A stretch of 64,000 bases of DNA from Saposhnikovia divaricata (lineage: Eukaryota > Streptophyta > Magnoliopsida > Apiales > Apiaceae), in NCBI GenBank assembly GCA_036435485.1, contig CM071596.1:59073001-59137000 (forward strand), in the 5' to 3' direction. Shown here one piece after another: positions 12,903 through 25,109 of this stretch. The translations under genes were made by a program, and so were the position numbers. The notes beneath the pieces were generated by a model. The model worked only from the letters and a program-made list of their open reading frames with translations. It did no database searches and had not been told where the DNA came from. How positions within the stretch are numbered: the stretch's first letter is position 1; each line of letters begins with the position of its first letter.

Positions 12903-15900
12903 TGTAATAACCCTAACTTTAGAAAGGCTACAGTGCCCAAATGAATAGTGATCTTGAGGAATCCAGGGAAATGGTGAGTATGTACTCTATATTAGGGATG
13001 GAAAATGAGTAAACAGAAACCATATTAGTATTGTACATTAAAAATAAGTGACTCGAAATGACGATGGATTTTAGAAATTCCTGAATTTTGATTTTGAGGA
13101 TTTTGAGCTCGAACGAACTTCTATATCTTGGATATTAAGGAGTATAGAAGTACTAAAGGAATTATATATTGAGGAATTGTTGAATTTAAGTTAAACCAAG
13201 GGATTATTAAGTTAAGAGAATACCAAAGGAAATTGGTTTTGTAAATGATTTCGGAAACCACTGAGATAATGAGGTATACTCGAAACGAACCACGATTAGA
13301 CGAGTTTGGAAACCAAGCAACCAAGATTAATAAAATAACAAGGATTATATCACATTAGTAATTACCAAGATTATTAGCATTTTACCTAGGAAAATCAAGA
13401 AAGGAATAAAAGGATGCATCCAATGACATCATCCTTTGCATCATCTTCCAGTAACACAAATTAAGGGCAAATTAGTCTTTAAACCATGGGATTTTTCTAC
13501 TAAACTCTAGAACTCTAAAGATTAGATGACAAGATGAGATAGGATCAAAACAAACAAAAAGAAACTCTCCCCCATTTCCAAAAACTCCATTCGAATTTTT
13601 ACAAAAAAAAAGAGAAAACAAAAATCAAAACCCTAGCTCTCTTCAATATTAAATCAAGGGATAAATCATGGGTGTTCTTGGAGGTTAGGAAGGATCATAT
13701 ACAAAGTTTCAAAGCCAATCATCATCATCTTCATAGGTAATAAAATCATTCAAGTACTTGATGAATAGTAGTGAATAGTAGAATCTTAGAACTAACTTTG
13801 TTTTTATGGATCTTTTAGTTGATTCAAGCTAAGATAAGGTTGTTTAAGGATATACCAAGGTTTATTAAGGATCTTTAAAGCTTCAAGAAGGTATAAACAC
13901 TCTTGCCCCTTTTTATATTATGATGGATATTGTTGGTTTAGTGATTAAGTGATGTAAAGATCAAGATTATGATGTTATATGTGTTTGTAAATGGTTTGAG
14001 TTAAATATGGAAGTGTTTGGAATTGTAACCATGGCTGGTGAAGAAGACCACATGGTGTAGGTGATGATTGTTATGGTTGATAATTGATTTGGAGGAGTTG
14101 GATTTATGGAAAGTACGAAAATATAGCCGTTATAATGTCCGTTTTTCGTTAGAACTACAAACTGCCCTGTTTTGTGACCCCTGTATTCGTACGGTACCTC
14201 ACTGCCTAGGTTACCAATTGACCATGAAATGATAGAGCTTAGTTCATAGATCGTTTTGATATAAGGTGCGTTAAAATCTGATGAACGGTTTAGGAGAAAA
14301 GTTAGTTTTAGTGAAAGACGTTCGAAAACCGAGAAACCGTAAATGTATCAAACTTGAGGTTACAATTACCATACTTTAACATTGTTAAAAGTCACGAAAT
14401 TTTGGGATATGGTAGTAGTGTGGTCAAAGAACTATTTCCAGTTGACCTTACATTAAAATTCGAAATTTAAAAATTATAAGAAATTCTGCAGTCGAGTGTG
14501 GTCGTTAAGGGAAATGGTGAAAACCCCTGAAACTTCGATTAAGGTTTTAAATGGCTAAGTTCTTGAACCTTTGGGGTAATAGGAATACGTTAAACATATA
14601 TTAAAGTCTCAAAAGGTAATATTATACAAGAGTGTAGTGAGTAAGAGATGTGGTTCTAACGACGGTCCTTTTGTGTTTATAGAAACTCCGGAAGAGGGAC
14701 GAGCCATACCGTCAGGATACCGAAACCGAGGCAAGATTTCTTCTATCCCTACTTGTAAAACTACTTATCTTCACAAAGAAACTTGATTTCATGGAATATA
14801 TATGTGATGCTATTATTACTATACGGTGAAGAAATTGTCTTCTTTGAGTATTGATATTGAAAAGAAGAGTATACGAAGATGTATATGAATATGACTATGA
14901 GTACGAAAATGTATATGAATATGGATATGAGTATGAGATGGATATGTATAGAGATGATTATGCATGAAGTGAACATGCCTTATGATTAAAAGTAAATAAA
15001 AGAATGGTATCAGTTGTTATCTAGGGTTATATGATTTATAATATTTTGCTAAAGATATTCTTTCCAAATATCAGTGGTTTAATAAATAATAATTGATTAT
15101 TATTTACTACTCTTAAAATAGATGGAATATTTTATGAGTATAAAAGTATATTTGATTTTTGAATATGAAAGAGAGGTCTGGATCATAATCAAAGCATTAT
15201 GATATATATATATATATATATATATATTTATTAGAAGTAATGTGCGAGAATGGAAATGATATGAGAGAATGATATGTGGAAATGAAAGCGAGAAAATGGA
15301 AATGTGGAATGATATTTTGAAAAGGGAATAATGATGTGATAAAAAGGGGGATTGCAACAGACTTGCGTAAGTGGCTGTGTCAGGGCTGTGTGCGACACAG
15401 TCCAGCATTTATTATTTTTATTACGGCACGAAGATGCCAAGGGAGGATGTTAGCAGGTGGCCTTCCTCCAGGGATGATCTTCATTCCTTCTACCGGTAGT
15501 AAAAAGAGAGCAGGTACGATTAGGCGACTGATCATCGTCCTAACGTATCAGGCGACAGCAGATATCCCCAATGTTTTTGAAAAGAAAGTGTAGACAATGG
15601 TTTTCAGATTTCTATACTGAAAACAGAATAATGATACGAGATGATGGAATGATAGTTACAGATGAAGAAAAACTGATATTATATTATTTCAGATTTCTAT
15701 ACTGAAAACAGAATAATGATATGAGATGATGGAATTATGGTTGCAGATGAAGAAAAACTTATATTATATTAATTTAGATTTCTTTCTTATAATAGTGAGT
15801 GGATGATGTATTATTAAATAAGAGCTTTATTCTTCCTTAAGGATTTTAATTGTTCCCTGCTATTACATATGCATATACATATATGTATACCTGTTCACAT

Positions 15901-16695
15901 TTTAAATTTTAGTTACAGTATTATCTTGCTGAGCTATTATAGCTCACTCTTGCTACTTATGTATATAGCAGCTAGGTCCCATGCCGATACTACGTACCAC
16001 ACCCCGCAAGAGGGTAAGGGAAAGGCGACCTTTTGAGCGAGTGCTGGCGACCATCCCCGAGGTAGCGACAAGCGAAGGGGCTTAGTAGATTTATGTAAAT
16101 TAAGTGTGTAAGTTTGTAATAAACTTTAGTTGTTGAAGTGCTTCCTGTAGAAGCTTGTAGAAGCTTTGTTCAACAATGTACTTAGTAAATTCTGGGCTTG
16201 TAATAACTGTTAACTTTAAAACTTTTAAATATTGTGGATGTTGTTCTATGAGCATATGACTGGTGTGTGTGTGTGTGTATTAGTGTGGGGTCAACTGCTT
16301 ATTTACCAAAAAAAAAGACTACAGAGATATTGATATTGATCGGAAATTGGACTTTGACGGCCCGGATCCTTGACCCCGGATCTCGGGGGCTTAGTAGATT
16401 TATGTAAATTAAGTATGTAAGTTTGTAATAAACTTTAGTTGTTGAAGTGCTTCCTGTAGAAGCTTTGTTCAACAATGTACTTAGTAAATTCTGGGCTTGT
16501 AATAACTGTTAACTTTAAAACTTTTAAATATTGTGGATGTTGTTCTATGAGCATATGACTGGTGTGTGTGTGTGTGTGTATTAGTGTGGGGTCAACTGCT
16601 TATTTACCAAAAAAAAGACTACAGAGATATTGATTTTGATCGGAAATTGGACCTTGACGGCCCGGATCCTTGACCCCGGATCCCGGGGCGTCACA
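12903..16695 (+). repeat. 5' LTR of the gag-only gypsy element (3793 bp)
   Basis: It runs from TGTAATAACCC to GGGGCGTCACA. It is longer than the 3' LTR by about 320 bp, almost all of it a tandem duplication of the last 306-309 bp. It contains a (TA)n run (about 15202-15228) and a GTGTCAGGGCTGTGTGCGAC segment (about 15377) that is also in the other LTR. Confidence 0.95.
16081..16695 (+). repeat. Tandem duplication of the LTR end (about 309 bp x 2)
   Basis: The stretch starting CTTAGTAGATTTATG at 16081 is repeated from 16390. Each copy ends with a GACCCCGGATCnCGGGG-like terminus, but only the second has the true end CGTCACA. The 3' LTR has a single copy (about 23440-23743). Confidence 0.9.
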
Positions 16696-16697
16696 GA

Positions 16698-16709
16698 TGG
16701 TATCAGAGC
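16698..16709 (+). other. Primer binding site (initiator tRNA-Met)
   Basis: TGGTATCAGAGC, complementary to the 3' end of initiator tRNA-Met, lies two bases after the 5' LTR. Confidence 0.9.
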
Positions 16710-16889
16710 TAAGAGTCATAATGCTCAAGAACAAAAGTAATAATAATAAATGTATCAGTTATAATATAAATTGTGAACTTCCATCAAGTTCAGGGGTGGT
16801 ATATCGCAGGTAGTATTTACTTTAAGCATATATTATAATTTATTAGACTGTTACTAATAGAATTTTATGTTTTATTATAGGGAGCGGAG

Positions 16890-17798
16890 ATGGGTGAGCC
16901 GAGTCAGGACCCCCAGTGGCTAGGGATGTCAGAGCAGGAGCTATTAGATCTTCAGCTGGCCGGGGTAGAGGTCCCAGAGTATGCAGTTGAGGACCTCAGG
17001 GAGAGACGTCGGGCGGCGGCTAGAGAGCGATTAGAGAGAGAGGAGGCAGAGGAGCAGAGACGGAGAGATGTTGTGGCCATAGTGCCATATATGGGTAGAC
17101 CTTCTACAGGATCTGATGAGGCAGGTCCTTCCAGAGTGAGATGGGAGATTCCGGAGGAGGAGAGGCCGTTACGTAAGAGGCCTAGATTGTCAGTTATAGC
17201 TGAGGAGGAGGAGGAGGAGGAGATTGAGTGGACTGATATCCATATGATACCTACCCCTGCCTTGCCTGTTCCAGTACCATCACCAGTCCCATCTCCCTCA
17301 CCGAGTCCTGGCCCTCTAGAGGATCCAGATGAGCCATTCACTCCGCCCGGACATTTTATCTTCTCAGAGGATGAGATTGAGGGAGATCCATCTGAGGATG
17401 CAGATACCGAGTCTATTCCTCCATCCCCACCATTTGCACCTCCATCACCTCCACCTGTACAGGCACCTGCCCCAGCTGCTGTGCCCCCTCAGGAGGCACC
17501 CTTGCCGACAGGTGACTTTCTACCAGCCATTCTTTTGACGGAGTACTTTGCCCTTCAGGGACAGTTGGAGGAGTCCCGCAGGACTATAGACACCCTTCTA
17601 CAGAGGTTAGAGAGAGGGAGGGGAGGGGTTATCCCGGATGGGATGTCTCTGGGGATGATCAGTATTGAGCTACGAACATTAGGAGATATTAAGAGGTTGT
17701 TGGGTGATAGAGGAGACCCGGCATGGAGGGCCCAGATAGTTGATACGGTTACTACCATGGTAGTCCAGATCCGGGATGTTGTCAGGGCAGGGCTGTGA
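16890..17798 (+). CDS. Upstream ORF of the gag-only gypsy element, unknown function
   Basis: An intact 302-codon frame lies between the primer site and gag. Its ATG follows an AG acceptor-like run (TTTTATTATAGGGAGCGGAG), so it may follow a spliced leader. The N-terminal third is an Arg/Glu/Ala-rich helix-like region; next come an acidic run, a Pro/Ser-rich disordered middle (about residues 125-215), and a C-terminal helical part (about residues 215-302) rich in Leu and Arg. No zinc finger, protease or membrane segment is seen. The base composition is clearly richer in GC than the surroundings. It could be an extra structural or adaptor protein of the element; nothing in the sequence shows its role. 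The fact that it is open while gag has a stop is notable. Confidence 0.55.
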   Translation: MGEPSQDPQWLGMSEQELLDLQLAGVEVPEYAVEDLRERRRAAARERLEREEAEEQRRRDVVAIVPYMGRPSTGSDEAGPSRVRWEIPEEERPLRKRPRLSVIAEEEEEEEIEWTDIHMIPTPALPVPVPSPVPSPSPSPGPLEDPDEPFTPPGHFIFSEDEIEGDPSEDADTESIPPSPPFAPPSPPPVQAPAPAAVPPQEAPLPTGDFLPAILLTEYFALQGQLEESRRTIDTLLQRLERGRGGVIPDGMSLGMISIELRTLGDIKRLLGDRGDPAWRAQIVDTVTTMVVQIRDVVRAGL

Positions 17799-18312
17799 GC
17801 CGGGATAGTAGTTTCGTCACTAATCAGACTAGTCATCTTGTTGATGTCATTTTGGGGATTAGTTTAGTTGTTCACTGTTTTAATCCCGGTCTGATTAGAG
17901 GACAGTTAGTAGTCCTTTTGTGATATCGGACTAGTATGTACGGCTATGTTTTGGGTTTCGAACCTTGTATTAAGATGATGTATATTATTAGCAGTAAAAG
18001 ATGTTGTACCCAAATTGTAAAATATTTATGTACATTAATGAAGTTTGTGCATTTCTATCTAAATTTTTGCTGCATTTTTTTTTATAAATGTTGAGACTCA
18101 AAAATATTGATGTATAAAAGGTGATTGACTTAATGAAAAGGCTATCGTGTTAAGGGCGATACAACTACCTACTAAAGTTATGGTATAACTAGATGCAAAT
18201 CGCGTGATAAAGATATTGTGATGTGCAAATGAGTTAATTAATGATATAATTGTGTATATAGAAATGATGTATATAGTAACCCAAATTCGAGTAATTAATA
18301 AGGACTATTGTT

Positions 18313-19617
18313 ATGTACAGAACTATGCCGCCTAGACGTGATAGTAGAGCGAATGCAAGGGGAAATGAGAGAGACGAAAGAAGTCGAAATATAGAAGGTA
18401 CTAGACTGAACGAAAATGCTCATAATGAAGAAAATCATGAAGAAGGAGAAGAGGAATCAACTGGCCAACAAAGGAATCCGGGAGGTGATCCCTTTACCCA
18501 ATTCATGGACTTATTACGACAGAATTTGGCTAATCCACAGAATCCCCAACAACCACCTGTTCTCCCCAATCAGGCAGCTAATTCCTTTCGTGCCTTTAAG
18601 TCATTAAAGGCCTCAGAATTTGAGGGAACCACTAACCCAGTAGTAGCTAGGGCATGGCTAAAAGAAATGGAGAAAGCTTTCGAAATACTGAGGATAGAGG
18701 AAGATTAGAAAACAGTTTTTGCAGCCTATCTCTTAAAGGGAGAGGCAAATTACTGGTGGGAAGCTAAGAAGAACCTAGAAGAAGCGGGAGTGATAACCTG
18801 GGAGCGTTTCACTAGGGTGTTCCTAGAAAAGTATTCTCCTAGGTATTTAGAAAACCAAATGGAATTAAAGTTTCTGGAGTTAAAACAGGATAACCTAACA
18901 GTGGCAGAGTATGAAACTAAATTTACAGAACTGTCGAGGTTTGTTCCCGAGTTTGTGCGTACTGAAGAACAACGAGCAAAAAGGTTTCAACAAGGGTTGA
19001 AACCCTGGTTACGAACGAGAGTGGCCCCATTTGAGTTGACTGATTATGCTGCAGTGGTTCAAAAGGCATCAATTATAGAGGCCGAGAGTGAGCAGGCTCA
19101 AATAGGTCGAGAGAATAAGAAAAGAAGATTTGAGGGCCCAAAAGGAGGTTCAAGTGAGGGAAGCTACTTTAACAAAGGAGGTAGAGGACAAAAATCTCAA
19201 TTTGTGGGAAAGTCGGGGGGTAACAAGACTACTAGTGAGACGGTGAATCAGGGTGGTAAATCTTCAGGGACATTTCAGTCCAATCAATCACGACCACCAT
19301 TACCAGATTGTGACACGTGTGGTAAGAAGCATATAGGAGTCTGTAGAGTGCTGGGAGTAACTTGTTTTAAGTGTGGACAAAAAGGACACTACCTTAACCA
19401 GTGCCCATCAACTGATACAAACCCTAAAAGAGATGTTAAGTGTTACCAGTGTGGGAAATTAGGACACATTGCTAGAGATTGCCGTTCAGGTGGGTCATAC
19501 GCGCCAGGACAGAGTGGGGCTGCTTCAAATAGGCCTACTGCTAGAGTGTACAACATGACCTTAGGGGAAGCGTTGACGAAACCAGATGCGGATACAGGTA
19601 CTTGCTTTCCGATTTAA
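18313..19617 (+). pseudogene. Ty3/gypsy Gag with one in-frame stop
   Basis: The frame starts at 18313 (or at the ATG at 18325, MPPRRD) and is broken by a TAG at 18706-18708. The same frame then stays open to 19617. After a charged, Asn/Gln-rich N-terminus comes the retrotransposon Gag core (AWLKEMEKAF, then ANYWWEAKK, and FLEKYSPRYLENQ). It is followed by a Lys/Gly/Ser-rich linker and two CCHC zinc knuckles, CFKCGQKGHYLNQC (about 19363) and CYQCGKLGHIARDC (about 19441). Gag packages the element RNA into virus-like particles. The stop prevents a full-length product from this copy unless it is read through. No protease follows, and the frame ends shortly after the knuckles. Confidence 0.85.
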
Positions 19618-20254
19618 ATTTTGTGTGTAAGTCTTTGGTTAAGGATCGACTTAATCAATTAATGGAATAAATAAGTTAATAATATAGATAAGGAAAATCA
19701 GTATCTGTTAAGGGCTAGGAAACGTTATGAAAAGAAGAGTAGGAGTGTTTTGGGAAAACACAAGCTCGTTGAGATGAACAGGAAATATATATTATAGGTG
19801 GTATTTTCTTACAATTGTTTTAAAGAATATTATTAGAGTTTATTTTCTGGAAAATTTTACAGAGAGGAGCTATAGGAATATTGAGGAGTTAATATTTATG
19901 TCATGATAGAGATCAGAAGATGGTCAAACCATAAGTGAGATACACTACCATTCAGAAAAGGTCAATGTGGTGGCGGATATCTTCGTCAAAAGAGGAAGGA
20001 GAGACGAGATAACATGGAATGACTGGAAACAGGAGGAGATTTGTGAGGAAAAGACAGTAAAAGGACTGCTATTGATAAACTAAATGGCATGTTGATGAAT
20101 GACAAGGAAGTTATGTTAGTGTATTTCTGCGCAAACAAGATAGAGATATTACAAAAGGAAAAGGATAAAGGAAATAGTGTGGAAGTTAGAAGGTGTGAAT
20201 GAAAAAAAAAAGATACTTATAGACATTTCCAACATGATTCCGGGACGGAATCCT
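19618..20254 (+). other. Non-coding 3' interior of the gypsy element
   Basis: About 640 bp without a supported frame lie where pol would be in a full element. I see no reverse-transcriptase or integrase remnant. Confidence 0.6.
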
Positions 20255-20270
20255 TTTAAGGGGGGAAGAC
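20255..20270 (+). other. Polypurine tract of the gypsy element
   Basis: TTTAAGGGGGGAAGAC directly precedes the 3' LTR start TGTAATAACC. Confidence 0.85.
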
Positions 20271-23200
20271 TGTAATAACCCTAACTTTAGAAAGGCTACA
20301 GTGCCCAAATAAATAGTGATCTTGAGGAATCCAGGGAAATGGTGTGTAGGTACTCTATATTAGGGATGGAAAATGAGTAAACAGAAACCATATTAGTATT
20401 GTACATTGAAAATAAGTGACTCGAAATGACGATGGATTTTAGAAATTCCTGAATTTTGATTTTGAGGATTTTGAGCTCGAACGAACTTCTATATCTTGGA
20501 TATTAAGGAGTATAGAAGTACTAAAGGAATTATATTTTGAGGAATTGTTGAATTTAAGTTAAACCAAGGGATTATTAAGTTAAGAGAATACCAAAGGAAA
20601 TTGGTTTTGTAAATGATTTCGGAAACCACTGAGATAATGAGGTATACTCGAAACGAACCACGATTAGACGAGTTTGGAAACCAAGCAACCAAGATTAATA
20701 AAATAACAAGGATTATATCACATTAGTAATTACCAAGATTATTAGCATTTTACCTAGGAAAATCAAGAAAGGAATAAAAGGATGCATCCAATGACATCAT
20801 CCTTTGCATCATCTTCCAGTAACACAAATTAAGGGCAAATTAGTCTTTAAACCATGGGATTTTTCTACTAAACTCTAGAACTCTAAAGATTAGATGACAA
20901 GATGAGATAGGATCAAAACAAACAAAAAGAAACTCTCCCCCATTTCCAAAAGCTCCATTCGAATTTTTACAAAAAAAAAGAGAAAACAAAAATCAAAACC
21001 CTAGCTCTCTTCAATATTAAATCAAGGGATAAATCATGGGTGTTCTTGGAGGTTAGGAAGGATCATATACAAAGTTTCAAAGCCAATCATCATCATCTTC
21101 ATAGGTAATAAAATCATTCAAGTACTTGATGAATAGTAGTGAATAGTAGAATCTTAGAACTAACTTTGTTTTTATGGATCTTTTAGTTGATTCAAGCTAA
21201 GATAAGGTTGTTTAAGGATATACCAAGGTTTATTAAGGATCTTTAAAGCTTCAAGAAGGTATAAACACTCTTTCCCCTTTTTATATTATGATGGATATTG
21301 TTGGTTTAGTGATTAAGTGATGTAAAGATCAAGATTATGATGTTATATGTGTTTGTAAATGGTTTGAGTTAAATATGGAAGTGTTTGGAATTGTAACCAT
21401 GGCTGGTGAAGAAGACCACATGGTGTAGGTGATGATTGTTATGGTTGATAATTGATTTGGAGGAGTTGGATTTATGGAAAGTACGAAAATATAGCCGTTA
21501 TAATGTCCGTTTTTCGTTAGAACTACAAACTGCCCTGTTTTGTGACCCCTGTATTCGTACGGTACCTCACTGCCTAGGTTACCAATTGACCATGAAATGA
21601 TAGAGCTTAGTTCATAGATCGTTTTGATATAAGGTGCGTTAAAATCTGATGAACGGTTTAGGAGAAAAGTCAGTTTTAGTGAAAGACGTTCGAAAACCGA
21701 GAAACCGTAAATGTATCAAACTTGAGGTTACAATTACCATACTTTAACATTGTTAAAAGTCACGAAATTTTGGGATATGGTAGTAGTGTGGTCAAAGAAC
21801 TATTTCCAGTTGACCTTACATTAAAATTCGAAATTTAAAAATTATAAGAAATTCTGCAGTCGAGTGTGGTCGTTAAGGGAAATGGTGAAAACCCCTGAAA
21901 CTTCGATTAAGGTTTTAAATGGCTAAGTTCTTGAACCTTTGGGGTAATAGGAATACGTTAAACATATATTAAAGTCTCAAAAGGTAATGTTATACAAGAG
22001 TGTAGTGAGTAAGAGATGTGGTTCTAACGACGGTCCTTTTGTGTTTATAGAAACTCCGGAAGAGGGACGAGCCATACCGTCAGGATACCGAAACCGAGGC
22101 AAGATTTCTTCTATCCCTACTTGTAAAACTACTTATCTTCACAAAGAAACTTGATTTCATGGAATATATATGTGATTCTATTATTACTATACGGTGAAGA
22201 AATTGTCTTCTTTGAGTATTGATATTGAAAAGAAGAGTATACGAAGATGTATATGAATATGACTATGAGTACGAAAATGTATATGAATATGGATATGAGT
22301 ATGAGATGGATATATATAGAGATGATTATGCATGAAGTGAACATGCCTTATGATTAAAAGTAAATAAAAGAATGGTATCAGTTGTTATCTAGGGTTATAT
22401 GATTTATAATATTTTGCTAAAGATATTCTTTCCAAATATCAGTGGTTTAATAAATAATAATTGATTATTACTTACTACTCTTAAAATAGATGGAATATTT
22501 TATGAGTATAAAAGTATATTTGATTTCTGAATATGAAAGAGAGGTCTGGATCATAATCAAAGCATTATGATATATATATATATATATTTATTAGAAGTAA
22601 TGTGCGAGAATGGAAATGATATGAGAGAATGATATGTGGAAATGAAAGCGAGAAAATGGAAATGTGGAATGATATTTTGAAAAGGGAATAATGATGTGAT
22701 AAAAAGGGGGATTGCAACAGACTTGCGTAAGTGGCTGTGTCAGGGCTGTGTGCGACACAGTCCAGCATTTATTATTTTTATTACGTCACGAAGATGCCAA
22801 GGGAGGATGTTAGCAGGTGGCCTTCCTCCAGGGATGATCTTCATTCCTTCTACCGGTAGTAAAAAGAGAGCAGGTACGATTAGGCGACTGATCATCGTCC
22901 TAACGTATCAGGCGACAGCAGATATCCCCAATGTTTTTGAAAAGAAAGTGTAGACAATGGTTTTCAGATTTCTATACTGAAAACAGAATAATGATACGAG
23001 ATGATGGAATGATAGTTACAGATGAAGAAAAACTGATATTATATTATTTCAGATTTCTATACTGAAAACAGAATAATGATATGAGATGATGGAATTATGG
23101 TTGCAGATGAAGAAAAACTGATATTATATTAATTTAGATTTCTTTCTTATAATAGTGAGTGGATGATGTATTATTAAATAAGAGCTTTATTCTTCCCTAA

Positions 23201-23743
23201 GGATTTTAATTGTTCCCTGCTATTACATATGCATATACATATATGTATACCTGTTCACATTTTAAATTTTAGTTACAGTATTATCTTGCTGAGCTATTAT
23301 AGCTCACTCTTGCTACTTATGTATATAGCAGCTAGGTCCCATGCCGATACTACGTACCACACCCCGCAAGAGGGTAAGGGAAAGGCGACCTTTTGAGCGA
23401 GTGCTGGCGACCATCCCCGAGGTAGCGACAAGCGAAGGGGCTTAGTAGATTTATGTAAATTAAGTGTGTACGTTTGTAATAAACTTTAGTTGTTGAAGTG
23501 CTTCCTGTAGAAGCTTTGTTCAACAATGTACTTAGTAAATTCTGGGCTTGTAATAACTGTTAACTTTAAAACTTTTAAATATTGTGGATGTTGTTCTATG
23601 AGCATATGACTGGTGTGTGTGTGTATTAGTGTGGGGTCAACTGCTTATTTACCAAAAAAAAAAAGACTACAGAGATATTGATATTGATCGGAAATTGGAC
23701 CTTGACGGCCCGGATCCTTGACCCCGGATCCCGGGGCGTCACA
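20271..23743 (+). repeat. 3' LTR of the gag-only gypsy element (3473 bp)
   Basis: It is a near-identical direct copy of 12903-16695 but with only one copy of the end module. It ends CGTCACA and is followed by the target duplication ATAAT. Confidence 0.95.
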
Positions 23744-23748
23744 ATAAT

Positions 23749-23995
23749 TATCAAATACCTCATCCATTACAAGCATTGCACAATTCTGTAAGTTACAAAT
23801 ACCCTTCTTTGCAGGATCTAGTATTCTTCCAAGAGTACCAACTAGTAAATGAACTAGCTGATATAAACGCATGATATCATCTTTCAAGCTAGTGCCATCA
23901 GTTGTAACCATGACTTCAATATTCAAGTATTTTCCAAGCTCTTTACAGACTTGTGAAGTCTGAAGAGCCAATTCCCGTGTAGGAACAAATTTAAC
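23749..23995 (-). pseudogene. Captured exon of a DDX6/Dhh1-type DEAD-box RNA helicase
   Basis: Read on the minus strand, an acceptor (TTTGCTGCAG) is followed by a frame with helicase motif Ia PTRELALQTSQVCKELGK, then SLKDDIMRLYQ, LLVGTLGR (motif Ib, normally TPGR) and LVMDE, the start of motif II. The donor GAGGTATTT follows, so DEAD motif II is split by an intron as captured. Plant RH6/RH8/RH12 proteins of the P-body Dhh1 family have this order. Substitutions (GG to DG and TPGR to TLGR) and the lack of ATP-binding motif I show that it is a fragment. The gypsy element is inserted right after the donor site, in the intron. Confidence 0.8.
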
Positions 23996-24349
23996 CACTG
24001 CAGCAAAGCAGCAAAGACAACATAGGTAAACTTGCACAAATAGTTCCAACAAGGTTAAGTTAAATACTCAAATTGCCACCTAAACTGGATGGCAGATGTC
24101 AACACTTTAATATTCATAATATAATGAGGTAGACAAGATTAGGCTATTTTCTTTGATATATCACTGCAACAGTTCTTATGCTTCCAACCGCATCATTATA
24201 ACAATGGAAACTATTTCTTAATGTGTATCATTTAAAAACTCATTTTTATTCCTTTTATGGTGAAGCGAGAACAATGTGACAGTGCTTGTGGCAAGTACCT
24301 GAAAGAAAAATTGCATTAGACTGATACATGTAGAACTACTGCAATTCCT

Positions 24350-25105
24350 ATGTCTGCTATCTTTAATGCAGGGGCATCATTAACTCCATCTCCTGTCATT
24401 CCAGTAATGTGCTTTCTGCCTTGTAAAATTTTTACTATCTCGAACTTGTGCTCTGCAAAAAAAAAACAAGTGCTAGAGGTGTATGCAAGAATATTCAATA
24501 GTCCACGTTAAAACTAACATCATATGTACCAGGAAAGATGCCAGCAAAACCGTCAGCTTTTTCAATAAGTTCTTCGACTGATAAAGTTGCAAGTGAAGAA
24601 TCCTTATGATCGCCAAGCAAAGATGACGATGGATACATGTTTGTTCCCATGCCAAGGCGTCTCCCTGTTTCCTTCCCAATTGCCAACTGGTCACCTAAAC
24701 AATGATGCACGAGGGTTGGTATATCACAAATACACTAATATTACAAAGTAAGTGGCAAGTGATAGCTTAGAAACCATTAAAGGCATAAAAAAAGTAGTAA
24801 AAAAATCTAAGCAAAGGCTAAACGGCTTAGTAAACTGGAAGTTTTGTAGGCAAAGACCGATAAACTCCCAGGGCCCACCAGCACTGTCCTTGGTGTTCTC
24901 GGGTACTTGCTACACCAGTATAAAGGATGCCTGATTTACATTATAGACTCAAGAGTTCAGGGGAATGCATATACAAGGCAAGTTTTATTTACCTGGCGAG
25001 CAACTGCCAGAGATCGAAGTCCACGCTCAGCAAAATTGTCTATAACTGCATGTACTCTTTTTTCAATTTCTGATTTGTTCCATGCTAGATTGAGAATCTA
25101 AAATA
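24350..25105 (-). pseudogene. Captured exons of a plasma-membrane H+-ATPase (P3A-type)
   Basis: Four exon pieces with introns lie in gene order on the minus strand. First is about 25100-25005 (EIEKRVHAVIDNFAERGL). Second is about 24910-24845 (VPENTKDSAGGPWEFIGL). Third is about 24708-24530 (GDQLAIGKETGRRLGMGTNM through to KADGFAGIFP). Fourth is about 24462-24350 (EHKFEIVK through to the hinge motif MTGDGVNDAPALK). These belong to the nucleotide-binding and phosphorylation domain of plant proton pumps. The P-domain DKTGT region and all membrane helices are missing, and frame faults occur between pieces, so no pump can be made. The retained introns show the capture was at the DNA level. Confidence 0.85.
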
Positions 25106-25109
25106 AGAA

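Larger units (their letters stand above)
12903..23743 (+). mobile_element. Gag-only Ty3/gypsy retrotransposon (TR-GAG type), 10.8 kb
   Basis: Two long direct repeats (12903-16695 and 20271-23743) bound a 3.6-kb interior with a tRNA-Met primer site, an upstream ORF, a gag ORF and a purine tract, but no protease, reverse transcriptase, RNase H or integrase. The target duplication ATAAT flanks it (12898-12902 and 23744-23748). The gag resembles that of Tekay/Del-type chromoviruses. Between gag and the 3' LTR only about 650 bp remain. Such terminal-repeat elements with gag alone (TR-GAG) are known in plants and must borrow polymerase from a partner. LTR differences are sparse (four in the first 300 bp that I compared), so insertion was fairly recent. 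Confidence 0.9.

Noticed and set aside
15336..15593. 85-codon frame in the 5' LTR, repeated at 22696-22953
   Set aside because: Conserved only because the two LTRs are recent copies of each other; no domain, and it lies in the untranslated LTR.
16952..17341. 129-codon antisense frame opposite the upstream ORF
   Set aside because: Shadow of the repetitive, GC-rich sense frame; the sense frame is longer and has a plausible start context.
24350..25105. A functional H+-ATPase gene
   Set aside because: Only four exon pieces lie inside CACTA ends, with no membrane segments and no phosphorylation site.
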